Assembly (NCBI RefSeq): GCF_009796285.1
Contig: NZ_CP047020.1
Location: 7,998,001 to 8,062,000 of the forward strand
Direction: 5' to 3'
DNA length: 64,000 nt
DNA from: Streptomyces broussonetiae
Lineage (GTDB): Bacteria > Actinomycetota > Actinomycetes > Streptomycetales > Streptomycetaceae
Shown here: positions 52,426 through 60,678 of the stretch, piece after piece
Layout of the letters: each line of letters opens with the position of its first letter
Numbering within the stretch: the first letter of the stretch is position 1
The notes under the pieces: generated by a model
The model's input: the letters and a program-made list of their open reading frames with translations, nothing else
The model's database searches: none
Told to the model about the DNA's origin: nothing
Position numbers and translations under genes: made by a program

Positions 52426-53636
52426 GGCCCGTCCTGCTCGACCATGTCGGGCGGCTGACCGGCGACGACCTGCCCGCGTACGTCTACGACCTCCCGGCCC
52501 TGCGTGAGCACGTGCACGCCATCCGGGCCGCGCTGCCCGAACGCGTCGAGCTTCTGTACGCGGCCAAGGCCAACTCCGATCCCCGGATCCTGCGGGCCCT
52601 GGCCGCGCACGTCGACGGATTCGAGGTGGCCTCCGGCGGCGAACTGAGCCACGTCCGCGGGCTCGTCCCCGACGCGCCGCTCGCCTTGGGAGGTCCCGGC
52701 AAGACGCCGACGGAGCTGGCTCGGGCGCTGGAAGCCGGAGTGGAGCGCCTGCACGTCGAGAGCGAACACGAACTACGTCTCCTCACCACCCTGCTGGGCG
52801 ACCGCGGTGCCGACGTCCTCCTGCGCGCCAACCTGCCCGTCGACGTCGGCCGGGTCGCCCTCGCCATGGGCGGCCAACCGAGCCCCTTCGGCATGGACCC
52901 CGCGCACCTGGACGGCTGCCTGGAGCTGATCGCCTCCGAACCGCGGATCCGGCTGCGCGGCCTGCACCTTCACCTGGCCAGCGGCCTTACGGCCCAGGCT
53001 CAACTGGCCCTGGTCGACGAGGTCCTGACCTGGGCCGAAGGCTGGGCTCGCGGACGCGCAGCAGACCTGGCCGAGGTGAACGTCGGAGGGGGAATGGACG
53101 TCGACTACACACACCCGCACAAGGTGTTCGACTGGCCCGTGTTCGGCGCGGGGCTGGCCCGGATCCTGGCCCGCCACCCTCGCCTCACGCTGCGGATCGA
53201 GCCCGGCCGTTCGGTCACCGCGTACTGTGGCTGGTACGTCACCGAGGTCCTGGACATCAAGTCCAGCCGCGGGGAGGCGTTCGCCGTGCTGCGCGGAGGC
53301 ACCCACCATCTGCGCACTCCGGCCGCCAAACAGCACGACCAGCCCTTCGAGGTGATCCCCGACGACGTCTGGCCGCGGCCCTGGGACCGGCCGCAGGCCC
53401 GTGACGAGCCGGTCACGCTGGTCGGACAGCTGTGCACGCCCAAGGACGTCCTGGCTCGCCGGGTCATGGTGGAGCGGCTGCGCGTCGGCGACCGGGTCGC
53501 CTTCGCCATGGCCGGCGCCTATGCCTGGAACATCTCGCACCACGGGTTCCTCATGCACCCGCACCCGACCTTCCATCACCTCGACGATGCCGAGGAGTCC
53601 GTCACCTGCGGCACGTACGCCCACCGGATGTCATGA
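52422..53636 (+). CDS. PLP-dependent decarboxylase, DAP/ornithine decarboxylase fold III (SbnH/PvsE-like)
   Basis: A 404-residue fold-type III enzyme. PLP-binding Lys49 lies in LLYAAKANSDP, and the glycine loop NVGGGMDVDY, the IEPGRS phosphate site and a late Cys-containing segment (GQLCTPKDVLARR) are visible. In staphyloferrin B and vibrioferrin operons the corresponding enzyme decarboxylates an amino-acid unit already joined to citrate. The position between NIS synthetases and exporter supports that role. The GTG overlaps the upstream stop; the stop overlaps the exporter start as ATGA. Confidence 0.87.
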   Translation: MRPVLLDHVGRLTGDDLPAYVYDLPALREHVHAIRAALPERVELLYAAKANSDPRILRALAAHVDGFEVASGGELSHVRGLVPDAPLALGGPGKTPTELARALEAGVERLHVESEHELRLLTTLLGDRGADVLLRANLPVDVGRVALAMGGQPSPFGMDPAHLDGCLELIASEPRIRLRGLHLHLASGLTAQAQLALVDEVLTWAEGWARGRAADLAEVNVGGGMDVDYTHPHKVFDWPVFGAGLARILARHPRLTLRIEPGRSVTAYCGWYVTEVLDIKSSRGEAFAVLRGGTHHLRTPAAKQHDQPFEVIPDDVWPRPWDRPQARDEPVTLVGQLCTPKDVLARRVMVERLRVGDRVAFAMAGAYAWNISHHGFLMHPHPTFHHLDDAEESVTCGTYAHRMS

Positions 53637-54934
53637 GCACGGGCTCCCGCATGCCGGTGACGGCCACACTTTCCGTCCGGAATTTCCGCCGCTACCTGTT
53701 CGGGCAGCTGACCTCCAACATCGGCACGTGGATGCAGCGTGCCGCCCAGGACCTGCTCGTCCTGCACATCACCGGCAACAGCGGCAGCGCGGTCGGCCTC
53801 GTGACCGCACTGCAGTTCCTCCCGCAGACCCTGTTCGGCCTGACCGGAGGCGTCCTCGCCGACCGGTACCCCAAGCGACGGATCCTGCTCGTGACCCAGA
53901 CGGCCATGGCAGTGCAGTCACTCCTGCTCGGACTGCTGACCGTCACCGGCGCGGTGAGTCTGCTGTCCGTCTACGTGCTGGCGTTCGCCCTCGGCACCGC
54001 CACCGCCCTGGACGGTCCCGCCCGCAACGCCTACATCTCCGAACTGGTCGACCGGGAGCGGGTGGCCACCGCGGTCAGCCTGAACTCCGCCCAGTTCAAC
54101 GTGGCCCGCACGGTCGGCCCCGCCCTCGCCGGCCTGACCGTCGCCGCCTTCGGCACGGGCCCGGTGTTCCTCGCGAACGCGGTCTCCTACCTGGCCGTCC
54201 TCTACGGCCTGGCCACCATCCGTACGGACCCGGGCGACCACCGCCGCCCCCGACGCGGCCGTACCCGACTGCGCGACGCCTTCCGCCACGTCGCCTCCAC
54301 CCCGGAACTGCTCCTGCCGATCAGCCTCGTCGCCTTCGTCGGCACATTCGGGCTCAACTTCCAGGTCACCATCTCCCTCGTCGCCATCACGGCCTTCCAC
54401 ACGAGCGCCGCCGCCTTCGGCTGCCTCTCCGCCGCCTACGCCTTGGGCAGCCTCACCGGCGCGCTCTACGGGGCAAGCTGTGACAGGCCCCCGAGCGCAC
54501 GCCGCCTGATCTCCACCGCGATCGTCTTCGGGGCACTGGAAGCGGCGCTCGGCCTGATGCCGGACGGCGGCTCGTTCATGGCCCTGCTGATCCCCACCGG
54601 TTTCGCCGCAGTGACCGTGACCACCACCGCCAACGCGCTGACCCAGCTCCATGCCGACCCACACCTGCGAGGCCGTGTCATGTCCGTCTACTTCCTGGTC
54701 CTCCTCGGCGGCACCCCCGTGGGCGCCCCGCTGGTCGGCCTGGTGTCGGACACCCTCGGCGCCCGCTCGACACTGGTCCTGGGCGGCGTCGTCTCGGCGT
54801 CCTCCGCACTTGCGCTCTCCTCCTTGGTCACCCGTCGAGTCCAACGGCGTCCCCGAGTCGCAGGAGCGGCTTCCCTCACCAGCTCGGCCCTCGCCTCAGC
54901 CCGGCCGACGGGGGACCGGCGGCCCGACGTCTGA
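53633..54934 (+). CDS. MFS exporter of the siderophore operon
   Basis: A 433-residue major facilitator protein with about 12 helices; loop 2/3 GGVLADRYPKRRILLV carries the MFS signature, and the opening FRRYLFGQLTSNIGTWMQRAAQDLLVLHI is typical of enterobactin/siderophore exporters (EntS-like, DHA3). Four-base overlap with the decarboxylase places it in the operon as the likely secretion step. The C-terminal 30 residues are a Ser/Arg-rich tail. No ferric-siderophore uptake genes are in the window. Confidence 0.88.
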   Translation: MSTGSRMPVTATLSVRNFRRYLFGQLTSNIGTWMQRAAQDLLVLHITGNSGSAVGLVTALQFLPQTLFGLTGGVLADRYPKRRILLVTQTAMAVQSLLLGLLTVTGAVSLLSVYVLAFALGTATALDGPARNAYISELVDRERVATAVSLNSAQFNVARTVGPALAGLTVAAFGTGPVFLANAVSYLAVLYGLATIRTDPGDHRRPRRGRTRLRDAFRHVASTPELLLPISLVAFVGTFGLNFQVTISLVAITAFHTSAAAFGCLSAAYALGSLTGALYGASCDRPPSARRLISTAIVFGALEAALGLMPDGGSFMALLIPTGFAAVTVTTTANALTQLHADPHLRGRVMSVYFLVLLGGTPVGAPLVGLVSDTLGARSTLVLGGVVSASSALALSSLVTRRVQRRPRVAGAASLTSSALASARPTGDRRPDV

Positions 54935-55086
54935 CACGTTCGCGGGCTCGGCTTCAGCGGCGTTGGCAGGCGTGAACCGCGGCGGAAGGACGGCGACGTA
55001 GACTGCGCTGTCGGCCGCAGGGGCCGGTCAGGTGAGGGGCCCGCGCACCCCATCGGCCCGTCCAGCAGCTTCTTGAGGTGGAAAAC

Positions 55087-55923
55087 GTGGCGTCGAGCAC
55101 GGCATCCCTCGTACCGGTCAACGCAACCCTCGGTGTCCTGCTCGCCGCTCTCCTGCTGGTGGCCGCGGTGGTCGCGGGCCGGTCCCGTCTCGATCCGCAC
55201 CCGTACAGGAGCCGGGCCCGGGAGATCCTCCTGGCCGGCGTCCAGCTCGCCCTCGTCTCGGTGGTCATCACCTGGGCCGTCAAGTCGGTGCCGGGGCTCC
55301 TGGCGTTCCTCGTGGTCATGTTCGCGGTGGCCGTGCGCACGGCCGGGCGGAGAATCACCGGCAACCACACCTGGTGGTGGACGGCCGCCCCGATCGCCGT
55401 CGGTGTGATACCGGTCGTCGTGGCGCTCCTCGCCACCGGACTGGTCCCTCTCAAGGGCGTCGCCCTGATTCCGATCACGGGCATCCTCATCGGCGGGGCA
55501 CTCACCGTGACCGTGCTAGCCGGACGGCGTGCCCTGGACGAACTGTCCCAGCGCCGTGGAGAGGTGGAAGCCGCGATGGCGCTGGGGTTCCCGGACCGCG
55601 ACGCGCGCATGGAGATCGCACGTCCCGCGGCCTCCGAGGCCCTCCTGCCCGGCCTGGACCAGACTCGTACGGTCGGGCTGGTCACACTCCCCGGCGCGTT
55701 CGTCGGCATGCTCCTCGGAGGAGCCGGCCCCCTGCCGGCCGCGGCGGTGCAACTGTTCGTCCTCATCGCGCTCATGGCCGTGCAGGCCATCGCGGTGGCG
55801 GTGACCCTTGAGCTGGTCGCCCGGCACCGTCTGTACCGCCCGGGGCCGGACGCCCGCACGGGGTCCCCGCGCGAGGTCAGAAGGTTTCTCAGGAGCCCGG
55901 CGCCGAGCCGTTCTTCCGAGTAG
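55087..55923 (+). CDS. FetB/YbbM-like ABC permease (UPF0014)
   Basis: A 278-residue membrane protein with about seven hydrophobic helices. The segments AREILLAGVQLALVSVV, LIPITGILIGGALT and EAAMALGFPDRDAR, then TVGLVTLPGAFVGMLLGGAGP match the UPF0014 permease family, which in Escherichia coli (FetB) works in iron export. The partner ATPase FetA is not adjacent, so it must be encoded elsewhere. GTG 55087 follows GAGGTGG by five bases; a GTG at 55078 lies inside that site. It is 150 bases after the siderophore operon. Confidence 0.8.
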   Translation: MASSTASLVPVNATLGVLLAALLLVAAVVAGRSRLDPHPYRSRAREILLAGVQLALVSVVITWAVKSVPGLLAFLVVMFAVAVRTAGRRITGNHTWWWTAAPIAVGVIPVVVALLATGLVPLKGVALIPITGILIGGALTVTVLAGRRALDELSQRRGEVEAAMALGFPDRDARMEIARPAASEALLPGLDQTRTVGLVTLPGAFVGMLLGGAGPLPAAAVQLFVLIALMAVQAIAVAVTLELVARHRLYRPGPDARTGSPREVRRFLRSPAPSRSSE

Positions 55924-56449
55924 AGGCCCGGACGGGAGGCGCTCGACGCTGCCGTACGCGCCGCTGGAGACGAGCACCACGGTCCTTGCGATCGTCCTTG
56001 CGGTCATCCCCTGTCCGTCACCCGCAGGGACGTCGTCGAACCGCAGCAGGCGACGGGACACACGGATTGAGTCGCACGTCGGTGCGACGCTCGGCCGCAT
56101 GCGCGTGGGTTCATGCGGTGCCGGCCCGTTCTCGGCTCGCCCGGCACGACCGCACTGGTCCTCCTACAACATGTAGGACTACTGTGTGCTCGAGGAGCTG
56201 CCGCGTTCTCCTGTGAGACGACCGCACGGGTGGGACGCAACGCCGTCATCGGATCGGTGCCGCTGCCCCGTGACCGGCATCGTGGCGCGGTCCGCGGGGC
56301 GGTACCGCGTCAACGTCGTCGGCACGGCGATCCGCAGCGTACCCCGGCGCACGACGAGGTCCCGGCAACCCCGAAGGAGGCCCCTCGCATCTGCCAGACC
56401 CCGGTCCGAGCGTGGCACACATACACACCGACACCTGCCTGGAGACCAT
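55924..56449. other. Intergenic region upstream of the surface-polymer transferase
   Basis: No gene is supported; overlapping open frames here lack ribosome sites and family resemblance. The notable content is the 17-bp palindrome at 56162-56178, about 270 bases before the transferase start, which implies a long leader if it marks the promoter. Confidence 0.5.
56162..56178. promoter_or_regulatory. Palindromic box TCCTACA-N3-TGTAGGA, copy 1
   Basis: Perfect seven-base arms around ACA. The surrounding 20 bases match 18 of 20 with the copy at 60337-60353 upstream of the second glycosyltransferase. The inner TACA/TGTA halves resemble operators of BlaI/CopY-type repressors, though the spacer is three bases and not two. 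Confidence 0.6.
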
Positions 56450-58681
56450 GTGGTAACGACTGACACCCCGGCCGTGCAGCCGTCCGAAGAGGTACTCATC
56501 AGTATCGTCCTGCCCGTCTACCAGGTGCAGGAGTATCTGCCGGAGTGCCTCGACTCGGTCCTCGGGGCGTCGCAGTCCTTTCGGGGCATCGAGGTCGTGG
56601 CCGTGGACGACTGTTCCCCCGACTCCAGCGGTGCCCTTCTCGACGAGTACGCGGCCCGGGACCGGCGGCTGCGCGTGGTCCACCTGCCGCAGAACGTCGG
56701 CCTCGGCCGAGCGCGCAGCGAGGGACTGGCGCGGGCCAGTGGCACGTACGTGTGGTTCGTCGACAGCGACGACCGGCTGGCCGACGGGGCACTCGCCGCG
56801 GTCGCGGAGCGGCTCAAGCGGACCGAGCCCGACGTGCTTCTCGTCGACCACGCCCTCGTCGACCCGGAGGGAGGCATGGAGCGCAACGTGCGTGCGCATC
56901 TGTTCCGGGACGCCCCCGAGACGTTCACGCTCGCCGAGCGCCCGGGCACCCTGGACCTCATCATGACCGCGTGGAGCAGGGTGCTGCGCCGCGAGTTCCT
57001 GCTGGGCCTGGACGTGGAGTTCGGGCACGGCTACTACGAGGACATCTCCGTCACCTACCCGGTCCTGCTCGCGGCGCGCCGGATCAGCATGCTCGACCGT
57101 GTCTGCTACCACTACCGGCGCGGGCGTGAGGGAGCGATCACCAACACCTCCAGCCCCAAGCACTTCGATCTCTTCGGCCAGTACGAGCGGATCTTCGCCT
57201 TCATCGACCGCGAGGCCGAGACCGCCGAGCCCTTCCGCAGGGCGGTGTTCGACCGGACCGTACGACATGCGACGACGGTGCTCGCCACCCCCGGACTCGT
57301 GCCGCAGACCATGCGGCGCGACTTCTTCCGGCAGGCGTCGCAGCACTTCCGCAGGTTCCGGCCACGCGACTACTCCCACCCGTCCGGGCTGCGTGGCCTG
57401 CAGTACCGGCTGGTGGAGCGGGACGCCCACTCCGCGTACGTGGCCCTGGAACCGGTGAACCGGCTTCGTCTCGCACTCCGTACCGCCCTCGGCCGGGCGC
57501 GCAGTACGGCGCGGCGGGCACCCCGGCTCGCGGCGAAGGCGCTGCGGCGGGCCTACTACCGTGCTTGTCTGCTGCTTCCCGTCGACGACGGCCTCGCCGT
57601 CTACGCCGCCTACTGGAGCCGCGGTTACGCCTGCAACCCCGCGGCCGTCTTCGAGAAGGCCCGCGAGCTGGCGCCCGGCATCCGCGGGGTGTGGGTGGTC
57701 GCCAAGGACAGGACGGGATCCATTCCGCCGGGTGTCGAGTACGTGGTGGACGGATCGGCACGATGCCTGCGCACCATGGCGCGGGCCAGGTATCTGGTCA
57801 ACAACGTCAACTTTCCTTACGAGTTGCCCAAGCGGCGCGGCGCGGTGCTGGTGCAGACACAGCACGGCACCCCGCTGAAGAAGATGGGGACGGACCTGCG
57901 GGACCACCCCGCAGCCGCACGCGGCATGAACTTCGACCGGTTGGTGGAGCAGTGCGGGCGATGGGACTTCCTGGTCTCGCCGAACCCGCACACCACCGAG
58001 GTGTTCACCCGGGTCTACCCCGGCGGCTACCAGGTACTGCAGACGGGCTATCCGCGCGTCGACCGGCTGGTCAACGCCTCGCCCGACCGCGCCAACCGGG
58101 TGCGGGCCGAACTGGGCATCACCCCCGGGCGGACCGTCGTCCTCTACGCGCCCACCCACCGCGACCACGAGGACCGGGAAGCGGCCCTGCTCGACGTGCG
58201 GCGGTTCGCCGAACAGCTCGGGGACGACCATGTCCTGCTGGTGCGCGCGCACTACTTCGACACCCCTCGGACCGTCCCGTCGCAGGGCGTCATGGACGTC
58301 TCGTCCCACCCGTCGGTCGAAGACCTGTGCATCGCTGCCGACGTCCTGATCACCGACTACTCCTCGGTGATGTTCGACTACGCCGCCCTGGACCGGCCGA
58401 TCGTGATCTACGCGCCCGACTGGGAGACGTACCGTCGCGCACGTGGCGTCTACTTCGACCTCCTCGCCGAAGCGCCCGGAGTGGTCGCCACCACGCAGGA
58501 GCAACTCGCCGAGATCTTCCTCAGCGGCGAGTACACAGGGCCGCACATGGCCAAGCGGCGATCCGGATTCCGGGCACGTTTCTGCCCCTACGACGACGGG
58601 CACGCGGCCGAGCGCGTGGTGCGCAGCGTCTTCCTGGGAGAGCCGGCCAGCACGAACGGACCGGCGCAGACAGGCAGTTGA
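56450..58681 (+). CDS. Bifunctional GT2 glycosyltransferase and CDP-glycerol:glycerophosphotransferase-like protein
   Basis: A 743-residue two-domain enzyme for a cell-surface polymer, probably teichoic-acid-like. Residues about 15-250 are a GT2 domain (ISIVLPVYQVQEYL, VVAVDDCSPDSS, VDSDDRL, and the EDISVTYP acid region). Residues about 380-730 match TagF/TagB-type polymerases: QTQHGTPLKKMGTD, SPNPHTTEVF, YAPTHRDHED and LITDYSSVMFDYA. The start is GTG 56450 with GGAG six bases before it; the ATG two bases earlier is in a dead frame. It converges with the second glycosyltransferase. Confidence 0.88.
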   Translation: MVTTDTPAVQPSEEVLISIVLPVYQVQEYLPECLDSVLGASQSFRGIEVVAVDDCSPDSSGALLDEYAARDRRLRVVHLPQNVGLGRARSEGLARASGTYVWFVDSDDRLADGALAAVAERLKRTEPDVLLVDHALVDPEGGMERNVRAHLFRDAPETFTLAERPGTLDLIMTAWSRVLRREFLLGLDVEFGHGYYEDISVTYPVLLAARRISMLDRVCYHYRRGREGAITNTSSPKHFDLFGQYERIFAFIDREAETAEPFRRAVFDRTVRHATTVLATPGLVPQTMRRDFFRQASQHFRRFRPRDYSHPSGLRGLQYRLVERDAHSAYVALEPVNRLRLALRTALGRARSTARRAPRLAAKALRRAYYRACLLLPVDDGLAVYAAYWSRGYACNPAAVFEKARELAPGIRGVWVVAKDRTGSIPPGVEYVVDGSARCLRTMARARYLVNNVNFPYELPKRRGAVLVQTQHGTPLKKMGTDLRDHPAAARGMNFDRLVEQCGRWDFLVSPNPHTTEVFTRVYPGGYQVLQTGYPRVDRLVNASPDRANRVRAELGITPGRTVVLYAPTHRDHEDREAALLDVRRFAEQLGDDHVLLVRAHYFDTPRTVPSQGVMDVSSHPSVEDLCIAADVLITDYSSVMFDYAALDRPIVIYAPDWETYRRARGVYFDLLAEAPGVVATTQEQLAEIFLSGEYTGPHMAKRRSGFRARFCPYDDGHAAERVVRSVFLGEPASTNGPAQTGS

Positions 58682-58693
58682 CCCCGTCGCCGC

Positions 58694-60307
58694 TCAGCTC
58701 CGTACGCGGCGGGCGACGCGTCCCGCGACAACGCGGCGCATCCCGGACAGGCCGTCCGTGACGTGCACGGCGAGGCCGCCACTGCTGGTGGCGTACGGCT
58801 GGAGCAGCAGCACCCGTCCTCGGCGGCCCATCCGCACCAGCCGCCTGAGGCCGGATCCCGCACGGAGCGGCCTCGTGGTCGACTCGCCGTCCCGGAACGT
58901 CAGGGTCACCCAGGCGTCCCAGGTGGTGATCGTGCCGCCTTCGCAGAGCGCCGCCACGTCGGCGGTGACGACGGCACGCCAGCCGTGTCCGTCCGGCCCG
59001 GCCTCCCACGCGGCCTCGTACCGGTGTGCCGCGCCCGTCACCCGGTGCCGCAACTCGACGGTCGCCCGCTCCGGGCCGGCGTGCGCGGTCCTGCCGTAGA
59101 GGTCGCCCAGTCGTAGTTCGAGCACCAGCCGGCGACCCGCACCCACGTTCCCGAGGGCGTAGAAGGGCAACTGTGCGACAGGGGTGTCGCCGAGACCGTC
59201 GAGCACGATCTCGTCCGCTGCCTCGGGGATGGAATCCGCCTCGTCCCACAGCGGTCGCCGCGCGTCACCGGCGTACGGCGGTGCCAGCCGCGGTGGGTCG
59301 GCCGCCAACTCGGCCAGCCGCCGGACGTCCACCGCACGGCGCTCGCGGCCGAGCAGCACCTCGGTGCGCCAGCGGGCAGCGGGAGTGGCCCGCCGCACCG
59401 CCTCCGTCTCGAAGGCGCCCACGTGCTCGCGGGCGATCCGCCACCAGTCGTCCTGGTACTCCGGCGTGCGCTGCGGCAGTTCACGAAGGTAGACGGCGAG
59501 ATCGAACTCGAGGAACTTCGTCTGCGCGGCGATCAGCAGATCCTGGTCGCCGCTGCCCCGCATGATCTCCAGCACCTGCTGATGGGCGTTGACCCGGTCC
59601 TGCCAGTTCTGGATCCGGTCCCGGCGCAGTGAGATCGAAGCCTGGCCTGTGCCATAGCGCACATGCCAGACATAGACGGTTTCGGGTGTGACGGCGAAGC
59701 GCGGCCCGGCCGCGTAGACACGCGCGGTGAACACGAAGTCCTCGTAGTGCGCGGCGCCGTCGGGGAAGCGGATCCGCCGGGACAGCAGGAAGTCACGGCG
59801 GTACATCTTGTTCACCGACAGGGTGTCCCACAGCGTCTGCGGGCGCCCGGCCACCCCGTCGTACACGGCCTCCGTCGTGAACAGTGCTTCCTGCCAGGGG
59901 ATCTCGCGTCCACCGGGCAGCTCGCGCCGGACGCACAGGCCTGCCGTCACATCGGCGCCGTGCCGCAGTGCGACGGCGAGGAGCGTGTCCACGGCCTTCG
60001 GCGCAAGCACGTCGTCGCTGTCGAGGAAGACGAGCCACGGGTGGCGGGCCGCGTCGATCCCGTCGTTGCGCGGGGTGCCGCAGCCGCCGCTGTTGACCGC
60101 ACGGCGTACGACGCGCACGCGCGGCTCGGTGGCTGCGAGCTGTCCCAGTACGTGAGGCGTGTCGTCGGTGGAGGCGTCGTCGACGACGACGACCTCGCCC
60201 ACCGCATCGCCCTGTGCGAGAGCCGAGGTCACCGCCTGCGCGATGTGCTCCGCGTCGTTGTAGGCGATGACCACCACCGTGACCGCCCCGTCCTGTGCGC
60301 TGGACAA
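58694..60307 (-). CDS. GT2-family glycosyltransferase with C-terminal extension
   Basis: A 537-residue protein. The GT2 domain (VVVIAYNDAEHIAQAV, VVVVDDASTDDT, FLDSDDVLA, and HYEDFVFTARV) covers about residues 9-250. The remaining 280 residues include a beta-rich region of unknown role ending in a basic tail (GRVARRVRS). The start is TTG at 60307, supported by GGGAG six bases upstream. It converges on the bifunctional transferase with a 12-base gap. The shared palindrome upstream of both genes indicates common control and a common polymer. Confidence 0.84.
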   Translation of the reverse strand: MSSAQDGAVTVVVIAYNDAEHIAQAVTSALAQGDAVGEVVVVDDASTDDTPHVLGQLAATEPRVRVVRRAVNSGGCGTPRNDGIDAARHPWLVFLDSDDVLAPKAVDTLLAVALRHGADVTAGLCVRRELPGGREIPWQEALFTTEAVYDGVAGRPQTLWDTLSVNKMYRRDFLLSRRIRFPDGAAHYEDFVFTARVYAAGPRFAVTPETVYVWHVRYGTGQASISLRRDRIQNWQDRVNAHQQVLEIMRGSGDQDLLIAAQTKFLEFDLAVYLRELPQRTPEYQDDWWRIAREHVGAFETEAVRRATPAARWRTEVLLGRERRAVDVRRLAELAADPPRLAPPYAGDARRPLWDEADSIPEAADEIVLDGLGDTPVAQLPFYALGNVGAGRRLVLELRLGDLYGRTAHAGPERATVELRHRVTGAAHRYEAAWEAGPDGHGWRAVVTADVAALCEGGTITTWDAWVTLTFRDGESTTRPLRAGSGLRRLVRMGRRGRVLLLQPYATSSGGLAVHVTDGLSGMRRVVAGRVARRVRS

Positions 60308-60336
60308 CTCTGCTCCCGTTCGTGCGGTCGATGAAC

Positions 60337-60353
60337 TCCTACATTATGTAGGA
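60337..60353. promoter_or_regulatory. Palindromic box TCCTACA-N3-TGTAGGA, copy 2
   Basis: Perfect seven-base arms around TTA, about 30 bases upstream of the TTG start of the second glycosyltransferase. On that strand the box contains a TACATAAT-like stretch that could be part of the -10 region, so binding would block transcription. It pairs with copy 1 at 56162. Confidence 0.6.
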
Positions 60354-60447
60354 CTGCAGTCAGGACGTGTTCAGGTTCCCGCTGGCACAGTCGCGCAGTA
60401 TGTCAACACCTTCCTCACCTCACTCGGCTGACCAGCCACGACGACGG

Positions 60448-60480
60448 ACCGCCCCGGCGCATCCCCTGCGCCGGGGCGGT
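60448..60480. terminator. Strong 14-bp hairpin in a divergent region
   Basis: Perfect stem from ACCGCCCCGGCGCA (60448-60461) and its complement (60467-60480), loop TCCCC. No protein gene ends just before it on either strand. It could end a short non-coding transcript started near the palindrome, or insulate the two divergent units. Confidence 0.55.
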
Positions 60481-60678
60481 CAACAGGCCCCTCCCCCCTG
60501 TGACGGTTTCCCCCGATACCGTTGAAGCGGCAAGGAGGCATGAGCCTGATTGTCAGGATTTCGCATCAAAGACCTGCTGAACGGCTCGACCAGGCAACCT
60601 CCGGTCCTGGCGCGTCCATCCAACCGGACGGAACTGACCTTCTTGCCCCATCGGGGCAGTACCAGCCGGAGCAGCAAG

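Larger units (their letters stand above)
60308..60678. other. Divergent intergenic region with operator and strong hairpin
   Basis: No gene is supported. It holds the palindrome at 60337-60353 near the glycosyltransferase and a 14-bp hairpin at 60448-60480. The part after the hairpin leads to the esterase gene; open frames extending that gene upstream lack a better ribosome site. Confidence 0.5.

Noticed and set aside
55808..56463. Overlapping plus-strand ORFs upstream of the bifunctional transferase
   Set aside because: Arg/Pro-rich translations without motifs; they run through the palindromic control site.
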